This document shows, in pieces, positions 1 through 9,486 of a DNA stretch of 64,000 bases. Made by a program: the position numbers and the translations under genes. The stretch comes from CAYNRG01 sp047974855. Its GTDB lineage: Bacteria; Bacillota_I; Bacilli_A; Erysipelotrichales; Erysipelotrichaceae. Under the pieces are notes generated by a model. It made no database searches. It saw only the letters and a list, made by a program, of their open reading frames with translations, and was not told the DNA's origin. The DNA lies in the NCBI GenBank assembly GCA_047974855.1, contig JBKECT010000025.1:48903-112902 (forward strand), given 5' to 3'. Every line of letters starts with the position of its first letter. Positions within the stretch are counted from its first letter, which is position 1.

Positions 1-350
1 TTACTTCCTGAATCTGTCTTTTTAGCAAATAAATTGCCAGGTCTAACTTCAGTAGTAAATGGTTTAGTCCAATAAAATCCAGGTTCTTTGATTGTTCCAT
101 AGTATTGACCAAATAATGTGTAAACTGCCGCTTCATTTGGTTTAATTATTTTTAATCCGGATGCAATGAAAATTACACCTATAATCAAAACAAAAATAAT
201 TGCAACAATTAATCCTACCGAAACCACTGGTTGTGATTTAATAAAAATAATCGCATAGATTCCCAAACTAACACCTAAAACCATCGAAAGTATCCCAATC
301 CAGCCACTTGAACCATTTGTAATATTGTTTTCTTTAATTTCCTTATTCAT
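1..350 (-). CDS. SPFH/band 7 domain protein, N-terminal part (cut by window edge)
   Basis: The first 116 codons of a membrane-anchored SPFH (stomatin/prohibitin/flotillin) protein; the rest lies beyond the window start. After a short polar N-terminus there are two hydrophobic segments (about residues 16-34 and 40-62). The start of the SPFH domain follows, with the characteristic PNEAAVYTLFGQY stretch and then KEPGFYW. The ATG at 350 is preceded by a clear GGAGGAG ribosome site. Family members form detergent-resistant membrane scaffolds; the specific role is not known here. No stop codon occurs before base 1. Confidence 0.75.
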   Translation of the reverse strand, partial: MNKEIKENNITNGSSGWIGILSMVLGVSLGIYAIIFIKSQPVVSVGLIVAIIFVLIIGVIFIASGLKIIKPNEAAVYTLFGQYYGTIKEPGFYWTKPFTTEVRPGNLFAKKTDSGS

Positions 351-420
351 GCTAACTCCTCCATTGATATTTATTTGATATCATACTGATATTATATATG
401 ACACTTTTTTTTCTGTCAAT

Positions 421-453
421 CAAAAGAAAAGAAGAAGATAATACTATCTTCTT
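421..453 (-). terminator. Rho-independent terminator after aspS
   Basis: An 8-bp perfect stem (AAGAAGAT at 432-439 with ATCTTCTT at 446-453) with a 6-nt loop starts at the aspS stop codon. Read on the minus strand it is followed by TTCTTTTCTTTT. The stem is AT-rich. Confidence 0.6.
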
Positions 454-2186
454 TAGCGCTTTATGCCCAATTCTTTTAGTTGATGCTCATCCACCTCATT
501 TGGTGCTTCACACATTAAATCTGATGCACTCGCTGTCTTAGGGAAAGCCACAACATCACGGATATTATCCGTTCCTGAAAGGAGCATTATCAACCTCTCA
601 AGGCCGATACCTACGCCACCATGTGGTGGTGTTCCATACTTAAATGCCTCTAAAAACCACCCAAATTTGTTTTGTGCTTCTTCTGAAGTTAGACCAATCG
701 CTTCAAATACCTGTGCTTGAACTTCTTGATCATGAATCCGTATTGACCCACTTAACAATTCATAACCATTCATAACTAAGTCATAGGCTCTTGAAAAGCA
801 GTTCTCTTGATTTACCATCAATTTATCCAAATCTTCTAAATTAGGAGAAGTAAAGGGATGATGAGCTGCTACAAATCGTTTCTCGTCTTCAACATACTCA
901 AACATTGGAAAATCAGTAATCCATAAAAAATTGAATTTTTCTTCATCGATCAACTGTAAGTCTCTACCCAGTTTCACACGAAGTGCACCAAGTGAAGCTT
1001 GCGCAACCTTCTTTTTATCCGCTACAATCAGCACCAAGTCATTTTCCTCTAACTCAAAGTGTGCCATTAAGCTACTTTTTTCTGTCTCTGATAAAACCTT
1101 AGCGATTGATCCACTTAACTCATTATTAGTATATTTCAAGTAAGACAGTGCTTTAGCGCCATATATTTTAACATACTCTTGCAACTTATCTAAGTCTTTG
1201 CGAGAAAACTTTTCTTGCTCGCCCTTTAAACAAATTGCATTGACTATTCCACCCTGACCTAGAATTGTTTTAAACACTTCAAATCCAGTGTTCTTGAAAA
1301 TAGAACTGATGTTTTGCAATTCTAATCCAAAGCGAGTATCTGGTTTATCACTTCCATACCTTTCCATAGATTCAATATAAGTTAGACGATCAAATTTTGA
1401 AAGCTTTATCCCTTTTATTTTATCAAATATTTCATACATTAATGATTCTACTAGTGACCACACATCCTCTTCATCAACAAAACTCATTTCGATATCGATT
1501 TGAGAGAACTCTGGTTGTCTATCAGCTCGTAAATCTTCGTCTCTAAAACAACGTGCAATTTGGAAATACCGCTCCATCCCACCAACCATTAAAAGTTGTT
1601 TGTACAGCTGCGGGGATTGTGGTAAAGCATAAAACTTACCATTACTAATTCGACTTGGAACTAAGTAATCCCTTGCTCCCTCTGGTGTACTTTTACACAA
1701 AATTGGCGTCTCAACTTCAATAAAACCCAAATCTGATAAAAAGTTGCGTACCAATAAACAAACCTTGTGTCGTAAGATGAGTTTATCTTTAATCGGATTA
1801 CGGCGTAAATCTAAATACCGATATTTCAACCTTGTTTCTTCCAATGCATCTGTTTCATCCGCCACAATTAATGGCGTTGTTTCTGCAACATTAATCACTT
1901 CAACACCTTGAACTTGAATTTCAACATCTCCAGTCAAAAGATGTTTATTTTTATCTTTTCTTTCTTGAACAATTCCAGTAACTCCTAGTATAAACTCATT
2001 CCTTACATCTTTCACTTTCTCTGATGTTGTTTCATCAAAAACTAGCTGGACAATTCCTGAACGATCTCTTAAGTCTACAAAAACAAGAGAACCTAAATTT
2101 CTTCTTTTTTGAACCCATCCCACAAGCGTTACTGTTTGATTTACATGAGCAAGTCTAAGCTCTCCATTATGATATGTTCTTTTCAT
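453..2186 (-). CDS. aspS: aspartyl-tRNA synthetase
   Basis: Class IIb aminoacyl-tRNA synthetase charging tRNA-Asp, 577 aa, the usual bacterial length. In order: an N-terminal OB-fold anticodon-binding domain (about 1-105), the class II catalytic core with motif 2 (FRDEDLRADRQPEF, about 214-227), a bacterial GAD insertion (about 290-400), and motif 3 (GIGLERL near 525). The ATG at 2186 is preferred over an upstream in-frame start because AAAGGAG lies 7 nt before it. That ribosome site is formed by the last codons and stop of hisS, so translation is probably coupled. Transcription is shared with hisS and controlled by its T-box leader. Confidence 0.95.
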   Translation of the reverse strand: MKRTYHNGELRLAHVNQTVTLVGWVQKRRNLGSLVFVDLRDRSGIVQLVFDETTSEKVKDVRNEFILGVTGIVQERKDKNKHLLTGDVEIQVQGVEVINVAETTPLIVADETDALEETRLKYRYLDLRRNPIKDKLILRHKVCLLVRNFLSDLGFIEVETPILCKSTPEGARDYLVPSRISNGKFYALPQSPQLYKQLLMVGGMERYFQIARCFRDEDLRADRQPEFSQIDIEMSFVDEEDVWSLVESLMYEIFDKIKGIKLSKFDRLTYIESMERYGSDKPDTRFGLELQNISSIFKNTGFEVFKTILGQGGIVNAICLKGEQEKFSRKDLDKLQEYVKIYGAKALSYLKYTNNELSGSIAKVLSETEKSSLMAHFELEENDLVLIVADKKKVAQASLGALRVKLGRDLQLIDEEKFNFLWITDFPMFEYVEDEKRFVAAHHPFTSPNLEDLDKLMVNQENCFSRAYDLVMNGYELLSGSIRIHDQEVQAQVFEAIGLTSEEAQNKFGWFLEAFKYGTPPHGGVGIGLERLIMLLSGTDNIRDVVAFPKTASASDLMCEAPNEVDEHQLKELGIKR

Positions 2187-2188
2187 CC

Positions 2189-3508
2189 TTATTCTCCTTT
2201 GCACTTGCAATTTTCATTATGGCACTCACCGTGATGATCATCATGATTTTCTTTTTCAAAAAAATTATCAATCACTTGAACAAGGTTAGTCACATCCACT
2301 TTTAACTGTTCTTGTGTTGCTATGCACTTCACTGCAACTTGATTATTTTTAGCTTCATCTTCACCAACAATAACCACAATTTTTGCATTTTTTCTATCCA
2401 CAGACTTAAATTGGCTTTTCATAGAGCGATCGACAACATTTAATTCTGTTTTATATCCAGCAGCCCGACACTCTACTGCAGCAACAAGAGCTGCTACCTC
2501 TGCCTCTTTAAAACTCATAACATATACATCCACATCATTCGAGTTCCCAAAATCAATTCCTTCTATTTCCGCTAAAATCAACAACCGTTCTAGCCCGACC
2601 GCAAACCCAACCCCAGACATCTCAGGTCCGCCAAAATATTGAACTAGATTATCATACCTTCCTCCACCAAAAATAGTAGATTGTGATCCTGATTCTTCTT
2701 GTGTTGATATCACTTCAAAGACTGTTTCAGTATAATAATCCAACCCACGTACTAACTGTTGACTAACTTCATATGGGATTTGAAGTGCATCCAATCCTTC
2801 TAAAACTTTTGCAAAGTATGCTTTTGACTCCTCTGTAAGGTAATCACTGATTGTTATGGCATCTTTAATTTTTGGGTGATCACAGTCCACCTTACAGTCT
2901 AAAATTCGCAATGGATTTTTTTCATAGCGAGCGCGACAATCATCGCAAAGTTCAGGCAAAATTGGCTTAATATAGTCTTTCAATGCTGCTTGATAATTTT
3001 TTCGACTAACTTCGTCCCCCAACGTATTTACCAAAACTTTAATTGATGATAGTCCTAAAGACTTAATGAAGCTATAGCCTAAAGCCATCACTTCCACATC
3101 AATAATAGGATTTTTTACACCAATATTTTCAATCCCAAACTGATGGAATTGACGCTGCCTTCCCTTTTGTGGATTTTCATGACGAAACATCGGACCTACA
3201 TAATAAAATTTCCCCGGCATTTCCATACTGCCATATAACTTATGTTGAGTAAAGCTACGAATTATTCCAGCTGTTCCCTCAGGACGAAGCGTTAAACTAT
3301 TTCTTCCTACATCAAACGTATACATCTCTTTGTTTACCATATCTGAACTGTCATTTTCTCGTTTAAACACTTCTGTCGCTTCAAATATCGGTGTTCTGAT
3401 TTCTTTGTAGTCATACACCCAACAAATTTGTCGAATTAAATCTTCAACTGCTTGCCATTTTTCACTTTCTTCTGGCAAAATATCATAGGTTCCTTTAATC
3501 GTTTTCAT
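2189..3508 (-). CDS. hisS: histidyl-tRNA synthetase with Cys/His-rich C-terminal tail
   Basis: Class II synthetase charging tRNA-His, 439 aa. It begins with the typical IKGTYDILPEE stretch. The histidine-binding motif is present as LVRGLDYYTETVFE and motif 3 as GVGFAVGLERLL (near 312). A HGTP anticodon-binding domain follows (about 330-417). The last roughly 20 residues are unusual: they contain four His and three Cys (HDDHHGECHNENCKCKGE), which the core family lacks and which looks able to bind metal. The ATG at 3508 follows GGAGGAG; a longer in-frame start at 3538 lies inside the T-box terminator and is rejected. Confidence 0.94.
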   Translation of the reverse strand: MKTIKGTYDILPEESEKWQAVEDLIRQICWVYDYKEIRTPIFEATEVFKRENDSSDMVNKEMYTFDVGRNSLTLRPEGTAGIIRSFTQHKLYGSMEMPGKFYYVGPMFRHENPQKGRQRQFHQFGIENIGVKNPIIDVEVMALGYSFIKSLGLSSIKVLVNTLGDEVSRKNYQAALKDYIKPILPELCDDCRARYEKNPLRILDCKVDCDHPKIKDAITISDYLTEESKAYFAKVLEGLDALQIPYEVSQQLVRGLDYYTETVFEVISTQEESGSQSTIFGGGRYDNLVQYFGGPEMSGVGFAVGLERLLILAEIEGIDFGNSNDVDVYVMSFKEAEVAALVAAVECRAAGYKTELNVVDRSMKSQFKSVDRKNAKIVVIVGEDEAKNNQVAVKCIATQEQLKVDVTNLVQVIDNFFEKENHDDHHGECHNENCKCKGE

Positions 3509-3527
3509 TTTCTTCTCCTCCTGAATA

Positions 3528-3735
3528 TAAAAAAGCATCCTTATATCTAAGGACGCTGTTGCGTGGTACCACCTTAGTTCACAGTAATCATACTATGCAC
3601 TCTTTCCTTTAACGCAGGTAACGGCCATTCCTACTAATTTCAGAATTGCTTCTCAAAAGTGTCTTTTCATTGTCGCCTGATAAGAAACTCTCACCCTGTG
3701 TTTCTCTCTCTTTAATCATCTTTCAATAAATTTCT
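3528..3735 (-). promoter_or_regulatory. T-box riboswitch leader of hisS-aspS
   Basis: On the minus strand the leader carries the T-box antiterminator sequence AAGGTGGTACCACGC (plus positions 3561-3575). A strong terminator follows: stem GCGTCCTTA/TAAGGATGC at 3535-3556 with a run of six T at 3529-3534. Upstream lie the stem I landmarks: AGAGAG, a GGGTGAGAG apical loop and a stem III-like GTTACC..CGTTA. A likely specifier lies in GAA-AA-GAC-AC (GACAC at plus 3659-3663), where Asp GAC and His CAC overlap. Uncharged tRNA would stabilise the antiterminator and allow hisS-aspS transcription. Confidence 0.88.
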
Positions 3736-3754
3736 TTATCATTGAATTTTCTTT

Positions 3755-3783
3755 AGTTTAGCATATTTTTTTTTCTTTTGCAA
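3755..3783 (-). promoter_or_regulatory. promoter of hisS-aspS
   Basis: -35 TTGCAA (3778-3783), 17-bp spacer and extended -10 TGC-TAAACT (hexamer 3755-3760) read on the minus strand. It lies about 20 bp upstream of the T-box leader and just downstream of the rel stop codon. Confidence 0.55.
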
Positions 3784-3820
3784 CAATTTCATTCACTAGC
3801 TCGATACACTAGTTGCCCCA

Positions 3821-6034
3821 TTAAAACGATTGTCTTTCCACCGAAATAACACCATTAACTTTCTTCAAATTCGCAATAAGCGTTCTTAAATGCTCTGCAT
3901 CTTTGACCATCACTTTCATTTTAGTAGCGGTAGTTAAATTCTCAGCATTAACAGTAGAGTGAATATCCATAAGACTTGCCTTGCATTGTGATGTCGCAGT
4001 AACAAGGTCCGTCAACAAAAAGTTGCGATCATGTGAAAGCAAAGATAAATGAGCCTCATAATCTCCTTGTATTAAACTATCATCCCATTGTACTTCTAGT
4101 AGACGATTGGTCGCATCCACCACATTGGGACAATCAGTGCGGTGAACTTTAACTCCTTGCCCTTTTGTTACATAGCCGACAATTTCATCCCCATAGACCG
4201 GACTACAACATCCAGCTAAAGACATCATCATACTATCGACGCCATTAACTCTAAGCCCCAAACTAAATCCGCTTTTCTTTTTCTGTACTCCTTTTTTCTT
4301 ACCTAAAATTCGTGACAATGCATCTTCTTCACTCACACCACGTTTTTGATTAGTCATTTTTTCAACTACAGCTTGAGTTGAAATTGATTTTACTGCAATA
4401 GCATACATGAAATCAATATATGTGGATACTTGAAAAGTTGAAAATACAGCCTCTATCTTCTTTTTTTCCATGTAGTCTTTTTCATCAAACCCTCGTTTTC
4501 TAAACTCATCACGAAGCATTTGTTCACCCTGTTCTACACGCTCTTCTCTTTTTTCTTCTTCCTTTTTCATCAATCGACTTTTAATTTTACTTTTCGCTTG
4601 ACTTGTCTTAACCACTTTAAGCCAATCTTCGCTGGGACCGGCAAACTGCTTTGATGTCTTAATTTCTACAACATCACCTGTTTTTAAAATCGTGTTTAAA
4701 GGAACCAGAGTTTCATTAACAATCGCTCCAACGCATGAATGTCCAACTTCGGTATGCACACGATAAGCAAAATCAATCGGCGTTGAACCATTTGGTAAAT
4801 CTATAACTCGTCCATTGGGTGTCATAACATAGACATCCGCCTCAAACATATCCTTCTGCAGCATATCCATGTACTCTACAGGGTTATCTCCATCTTCTTG
4901 TTCACTATTTAAAATTGCAAAGTCCTTAAACCAAGTTAATTTTTCTTCAATTTCTTTCTGCTCTTGGTGTTGGTCATATTTTTTATTCTCTTTATAGCGC
5001 CAGTGAGCCGCAATCCCCTTTTCCGCAATAGAGTCCATTTCTTCCGTTCTGATTTGAACTTCAAAAATTCTTCCCTCATCTCCTACAATTGTTGTGTGAA
5101 GAGACTGATACAAGTTCACTTTTGGAACTGCAATATAATCTTTCAGTCGCCCAGGAATCGGACGATATGTGGCATGAATGTGCCCTAAAATCTCATAGCA
5201 GTTTAATTCTGTTTTTGTTACAATTCTTAGTGCCAATAAATCTAAAATTTCCTCAAATCGTTTATTTTTTCGATTCATTTTCTTATAAATACTATATAAA
5301 TGTTTACTTCTTCCAAAAATTCTAAATTCTATCTTGTTTTTTGTCAGCAATTCTGTGATATCTGCTGTCATATGCTTTACTTGATGATCGCGTTCAATCT
5401 TTCGTGCTTCTACCAGTTTAGCAATCCGATAATATTGCTCTCTATCTAAATAGAAAAAGCTAAGATCTTCTAATTCATTTTTAATTTCGCTAATCCCCAA
5501 GCGATGAGCAATTGGTGCATAAACATCCAATGTCTCTGAAGCAATTTTTTTCTGCTTCTCTTCACTCATAAATTCCAATGTTCTCATATTATGCAGACGG
5601 TCAACTAATTTTATTAAAATAACACGAACATCCTTTGCCATAGCAATGAAAATTTTACGGTGATTCGCCGCTAAATATTCTTTTTCATCTTTAAACTGTA
5701 TATTCCCAATTTTTGTGACCCCTTCAACTAGTGTCACGATTTCTTCATCAAACTCGCTAACCAAAACTTCACGTTCTATATCGCAATCCTCAAGAACATC
5801 GTGTAAAATACCTGCCGCAACTGTCTTGGGTCCTGCTTGAAGTGTTGATAAAATATACCCAACATTGACGCAGTGTACAATATAAGGCTCGCCACTTTTT
5901 CTAAACTGATTTTTATGCATCGCCGTTGCATAATCAAGTGCTTTCTCAACAATTCTAATGTTTTCTTCACGTTGAATATATTGCTTGACCGATGTCATCA
6001 GCTCTTCTCTTGTAATTTGATTCAATGCTGTCAT
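3821..6034 (-). CDS. relA: bifunctional (p)ppGpp synthetase/hydrolase Rel
   Basis: Makes and degrades the stringent-response alarmone (p)ppGpp. The 737-aa length is typical of Gram-positive Rel. Domains in order: an HD hydrolase (about 45-200, with LHDVLEDC), a synthetase domain (about 240-350, with DYIAVPKVNLYQSLHT), a TGS domain (about 395-460, starting YVMTPNGR), a helical/zinc-finger region with the AGCCSPVYGD motif, and a C-terminal ACT domain (about 665-737). Key residues of both catalytic domains are visible, so it is probably bifunctional. The start at 6034 has GGGGG 7 nt upstream. Confidence 0.95.
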   Translation of the reverse strand: MTALNQITREELMTSVKQYIQREENIRIVEKALDYATAMHKNQFRKSGEPYIVHCVNVGYILSTLQAGPKTVAAGILHDVLEDCDIEREVLVSEFDEEIVTLVEGVTKIGNIQFKDEKEYLAANHRKIFIAMAKDVRVILIKLVDRLHNMRTLEFMSEEKQKKIASETLDVYAPIAHRLGISEIKNELEDLSFFYLDREQYYRIAKLVEARKIERDHQVKHMTADITELLTKNKIEFRIFGRSKHLYSIYKKMNRKNKRFEEILDLLALRIVTKTELNCYEILGHIHATYRPIPGRLKDYIAVPKVNLYQSLHTTIVGDEGRIFEVQIRTEEMDSIAEKGIAAHWRYKENKKYDQHQEQKEIEEKLTWFKDFAILNSEQEDGDNPVEYMDMLQKDMFEADVYVMTPNGRVIDLPNGSTPIDFAYRVHTEVGHSCVGAIVNETLVPLNTILKTGDVVEIKTSKQFAGPSEDWLKVVKTSQAKSKIKSRLMKKEEEKREERVEQGEQMLRDEFRKRGFDEKDYMEKKKIEAVFSTFQVSTYIDFMYAIAVKSISTQAVVEKMTNQKRGVSEEDALSRILGKKKGVQKKKSGFSLGLRVNGVDSMMMSLAGCCSPVYGDEIVGYVTKGQGVKVHRTDCPNVVDATNRLLEVQWDDSLIQGDYEAHLSLLSHDRNFLLTDLVTATSQCKASLMDIHSTVNAENLTTATKMKVMVKDAEHLRTLIANLKKVNGVISVERQSF

Positions 6035-6054
6035 TTTTATCCCCCTTCTTTTTT

Positions 6055-6078
6055 AAAAAAACGAAGATATTTCTTCGG
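6055..6078 (-). terminator. terminator between apt and rel
   Basis: Read on the minus strand, a CGAAGA/TCTTCG hairpin (6062-6077) is followed by seven T (plus 6055-6061). It lies just after the apt stop codon and would separate apt from rel transcription. Confidence 0.7.
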
Positions 6079-6083
6079 TTTTT

Positions 6084-6599
6084 TTACTCGTATGATAAAA
6101 CTGTAAACACATTATATCCTTCTAATACTTTTCTTCCTTCTAATCCCAATAATTCAATTAAAAAGGCACATCCAACTACTTCTCCACCCATTTCTTCAAT
6201 GAGCTTAATTGTCGCTTCTACAGTTCCACCTGTAGCTAACAAATCATCCACAATCAACACCCTTTGCCCTTTTTTAATAGCATCAGCATGAATGTGTAGT
6301 TCATTAGATCCATACTCTAAGTCATAGCGATAACTCAATGTTTTGCGAGGAAGCTTTCCAGGTTTTCTAACTGGAACAAACCCTACTTTCATATTGACCG
6401 CAACAGGGCAACCAAAAATAAATCCTCTAGACTCTGGTCCAACAATAACATCCACATTCACCTTTTTAGCAAATTCTTCTATTTGGTGTGTAGCTTCATA
6501 AAATGCCTCTCCGTCATTCATCAAAGGAGTAATATCTCTAAACAAAATTCCTTCTTTTGGAAAATCTTTTATCTCTGCTATATAATTTTTTAAATTCAT
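6084..6599 (-). CDS. apt: adenine phosphoribosyltransferase
   Basis: Purine salvage enzyme converting adenine and PRPP to AMP. The 171-aa length is typical. It shows the IVGPESRGFIFG substrate loop (about 53-64) and the PRPP-binding motif VLIVDDLLATGGT (about 112-124). It lies downstream of recJ, the common recJ-apt-rel order of Bacillota, with a terminator separating it from rel. Confidence 0.95.
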   Translation of the reverse strand: MNLKNYIAEIKDFPKEGILFRDITPLMNDGEAFYEATHQIEEFAKKVNVDVIVGPESRGFIFGCPVAVNMKVGFVPVRKPGKLPRKTLSYRYDLEYGSNELHIHADAIKKGQRVLIVDDLLATGGTVEATIKLIEEMGGEVVGCAFLIELLGLEGRKVLEGYNVFTVLSYE

Positions 6600-6647
6600 T
6601 TATTTTATTCCTCCGATTACTTTATAAGTATACACTAAATTCTTCCT

Positions 6648-8204
6648 TTATTCTATATTTTTGATTGAGATTGAAAACTTTTCTTTTCCTTTCCCATATT
6701 GATTCACCACTAGATTTGCAATCACTCGCCGAAAGTTTTCAAACGATAGTCCTTCGGGATCAAAACAAATCCCTTCCCAACCATTTTTAAAAATCAGTTT
6801 CACAAACTTTTGCTTAATCCAAACTGTTTTTTCTACTTCTAATCCCACAATTGAAAACAAAGGATCTTGAAACCCTTGTCCAAAAGGAGCTAGTTTTCGA
6901 TATTCTTCAAAACTCTCATTGCTAATTTCTTCCATATTAATTTCGCAAAGCAGATCAGCCTCTACTGCTTCAAATTTTGCTATTTTAAATTTGGTTTGTA
7001 CTTTTTCTTTAAATTGTTCATATTTTGTTTTATCTACTGTAAAACCTATTGCTTGACTGTGCCCACCAAAATGAAGAAACTCATCAAATCCATCTAGAAA
7101 AAACTGTTGCATATTAAACCCCGCAATACTTCGCCCACTCCCTTTGTAACCATATTCTCCTTCAGTTAAGACAAGTGTTGGACGATGATACTTGGTAGCT
7201 AATTTACTTGCTAAAATACCAATAATCCCTTCGTGATAGCGTGAATCATTAAGAATAATAAATGGTTCATCACCAATATTTTTTTCAGCAATGACACTCA
7301 TTTGCAATGTTTTCTCTTTTCGTTTTTCATTAACCTCTGCTAATTTTAATGCCGTTTTTTGAATTTCTGATATTTGCGTTAATAAAAAATAACGTACGAC
7401 TTGATTTGGATTAGCAAGTTCTCTTAATCGTCCAGTCGCATTTAATTTGGGTACAATTTGAAAAGATAAATCTTGCTCTGTCCGGATCTTATTTTGATTT
7501 GAAAATAGAGCTTGAATCACTGGTATCTCTGTACTATTAATCAAGTCCAATCCTAAGCGAACGATTACACGGTTTTCATCCCATAGCTCAACTACATCTC
7601 CCATTGTTGCAATTGCCGCAAGGGCAATATGTAATGGCTTAGCACCACCTAACTTTTCAGCAAGTTGCAGTGCCACCCCTGCCCCAGCTAGCGTTTGAAA
7701 CGGTTGATCCATTTCTTTAGGATGAACGAAAATATCACATTCTGGTTTTTCTGTGTATTCATGGTGGTCAGTCACAATGACAGAAATTCCCAACTCTTTT
7801 GCCTTCTTCAAAGCCTGCGTTGCTGATACCCCATTATCCACAGTAATAATTAAGCTATATCCTTTATCATATGCCTGTTGAACTACCGTCTCTTGTAGCC
7901 CGTAACCCTCTTTAATGCGATCAGGAATATAATATCCTACTTCTAACCCCAATGAGGTAAGTGCATCATATAAAATAGTTGTTGCACAAATCCCATCTGC
8001 ATCATAATCGCCACCGATAAACACCTTTTCATTTCTTTCCTTTGCAGCCAAAATAAATTTTATCGCCTCTAAAAGGCAAGTTGAATTATTTTCAGTCAAT
8101 GCTGTTGGTTTTTCTAGTAATTGTTGGACTTGCTTTTCTGTGCAATGATTAAAGGCTATCACCTTTTGAGTTAAGCTTGAGTAGTTTTCTATTATATTAT
8201 TCAT
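6648..8204 (-). CDS. recJ: single-stranded-DNA-specific exonuclease RecJ
   Basis: DHH-family 5'-3' exonuclease for recombination and repair. Visible motifs are DYDADGICAT (about 66-75), TVDNGVS (about 118), VTDHH (about 144-148) and the DHHA1 region with FGGHSQAIGF (about 365-374). At 518 aa it is shorter than Bacillus RecJ and close to the short form of E. coli, so the long C-terminal extension is missing. The start codon overlaps the murD stop by 8 bp, indicating coupled translation. Confidence 0.92.
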   Translation of the reverse strand: MNNIIENYSSLTQKVIAFNHCTEKQVQQLLEKPTALTENNSTCLLEAIKFILAAKERNEKVFIGGDYDADGICATTILYDALTSLGLEVGYYIPDRIKEGYGLQETVVQQAYDKGYSLIITVDNGVSATQALKKAKELGISVIVTDHHEYTEKPECDIFVHPKEMDQPFQTLAGAGVALQLAEKLGGAKPLHIALAAIATMGDVVELWDENRVIVRLGLDLINSTEIPVIQALFSNQNKIRTEQDLSFQIVPKLNATGRLRELANPNQVVRYFLLTQISEIQKTALKLAEVNEKRKEKTLQMSVIAEKNIGDEPFIILNDSRYHEGIIGILASKLATKYHRPTLVLTEGEYGYKGSGRSIAGFNMQQFFLDGFDEFLHFGGHSQAIGFTVDKTKYEQFKEKVQTKFKIAKFEAVEADLLCEINMEEISNESFEEYRKLAPFGQGFQDPLFSIVGLEVEKTVWIKQKFVKLIFKNGWEGICFDPEGLSFENFRRVIANLVVNQYGKGKEKFSISIKNIE

Positions 8205-9486
8205 AACTCTTCACCAATTCCTTAAACTGTTCCCCACGATCTTCAAAATTTTTAAAGTCACCATAGCTTGCTGCAGATGGAGAAAGCAAACAAATTTTCC
8301 CCGGCGCTGTTACCTTTTTTGCTAAAGCCACCGCTTCTTTTAGCGTTGTAACTAGTGTAACTGGTTTTTTCAAACTATTCATTAGCGCTATTTTTCTTCC
8401 ACTGGCATACATTAAGATAATATTATTCACACTGCTTTTATCTAAAAATTCAACTAATGGTTGATAATCAATGCCACGATCCATTCCACCAATCAAAACC
8501 GTATCTACATCTGGCAATGAACGCAGTGCCTCAATAGTTGCTTGAGGGATCGTTGAAATAGAATCATCCACAAAGGTAACTCCATTATAAACTCCCACCA
8601 TTTCCAACCGATGAGCTAGTGGTCGAAACGATGCGTAGGCTGTTAAAAACTCTTTTTCACTAAGCCCAATTTTTTGAGCAATCGCATAAACAATCGCCGC
8701 ATTATAACGATTGTGACGTCCTATTAACTTTGTATCTAGTGGCAGAATCACTTCCTTTTGATTAACCAGAAAACCACTCTCTGTTGGTTTGATGTCTGCA
8801 TCCTCTTCTAATGAGCATGTCATCACTTCCTGTATACAAATTGGTTTTAACTCTTTTTGAATAATTAGAAAATCATCCTTGGTTTGATATTGATACACCC
8901 TTCTTTTAGCTTGCTCATATTTCTCAAACGTTCCATAGTGATCCAAATGCTCAGGATATAAATTTAAAAGAACTGCAATGTGAGCTGATTGCTCTATGTA
9001 CTCCAATTGGTGACAAGAAATTTCAAATACAATCACTGTATCTTCTTTTACACTATCCCACACATCTAAACAAGGAACTCCTATATTTCCCACTAACAGC
9101 ACATCTTTTTTTGATTCTTTTAAGACATGATGCATTAGGGAACTCGTTGTGCTTTTTCCTTTTGTTCCTGTAATTGCTATAATTTGAGAATGAAAAGCTC
9201 CCATAAAGAGAGTGGTCTGACTTGTTAGTTTTTCAAAAGGAAACAGTTCATCCTGAATCACTATTCCCGGGCTTTTAAAAATTAAATCATACTCATCAAA
9301 GTCTGCATCACGTAAACAAAGAATTCCAGCTTCTTTAATTTCATTATCATCAAGAATCACAAATGTTGAAGTCGATGCCATTTGTTGAAGGAATTTCAAA
9401 GTAGATTTCCCTTCTCTACCAAATCCCCAAATTAAAATTTTTTTATTTTGTAACTCTTGAATTCCTTTATTTCTTACTTCCAGCAT
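8197..9486 (-). CDS. murD: UDP-N-acetylmuramoyl-L-alanine--glutamate ligase (MurD, possibly MurD2-like)
   Basis: Adds glutamate to UDP-MurNAc-L-Ala in cytoplasmic peptidoglycan precursor synthesis. The 429-aa protein has an N-terminal Rossmann-like domain (IWGFGREGKST), the ATP loop ITGTKGKSTT (about 105-114), the Mur ligase middle domain (NLYPEHLDHYG) and a C-terminal ligase domain with DDSISTIPQAT. It overlaps the upstream murL-like gene by 13 bp and recJ by 8 bp. If the neighbour is truly MurL, this enzyme may prefer L-Glu (MurD2 type) over D-Glu; sequence alone cannot decide. Confidence 0.9.
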   Translation of the reverse strand: MLEVRNKGIQELQNKKILIWGFGREGKSTLKFLQQMASTSTFVILDDNEIKEAGILCLRDADFDEYDLIFKSPGIVIQDELFPFEKLTSQTTLFMGAFHSQIIAITGTKGKSTTSSLMHHVLKESKKDVLLVGNIGVPCLDVWDSVKEDTVIVFEISCHQLEYIEQSAHIAVLLNLYPEHLDHYGTFEKYEQAKRRVYQYQTKDDFLIIQKELKPICIQEVMTCSLEEDADIKPTESGFLVNQKEVILPLDTKLIGRHNRYNAAIVYAIAQKIGLSEKEFLTAYASFRPLAHRLEMVGVYNGVTFVDDSISTIPQATIEALRSLPDVDTVLIGGMDRGIDYQPLVEFLDKSSVNNIILMYASGRKIALMNSLKKPVTLVTTLKEAVALAKKVTAPGKICLLSPSAASYGDFKNFEDRGEQFKELVKSYE

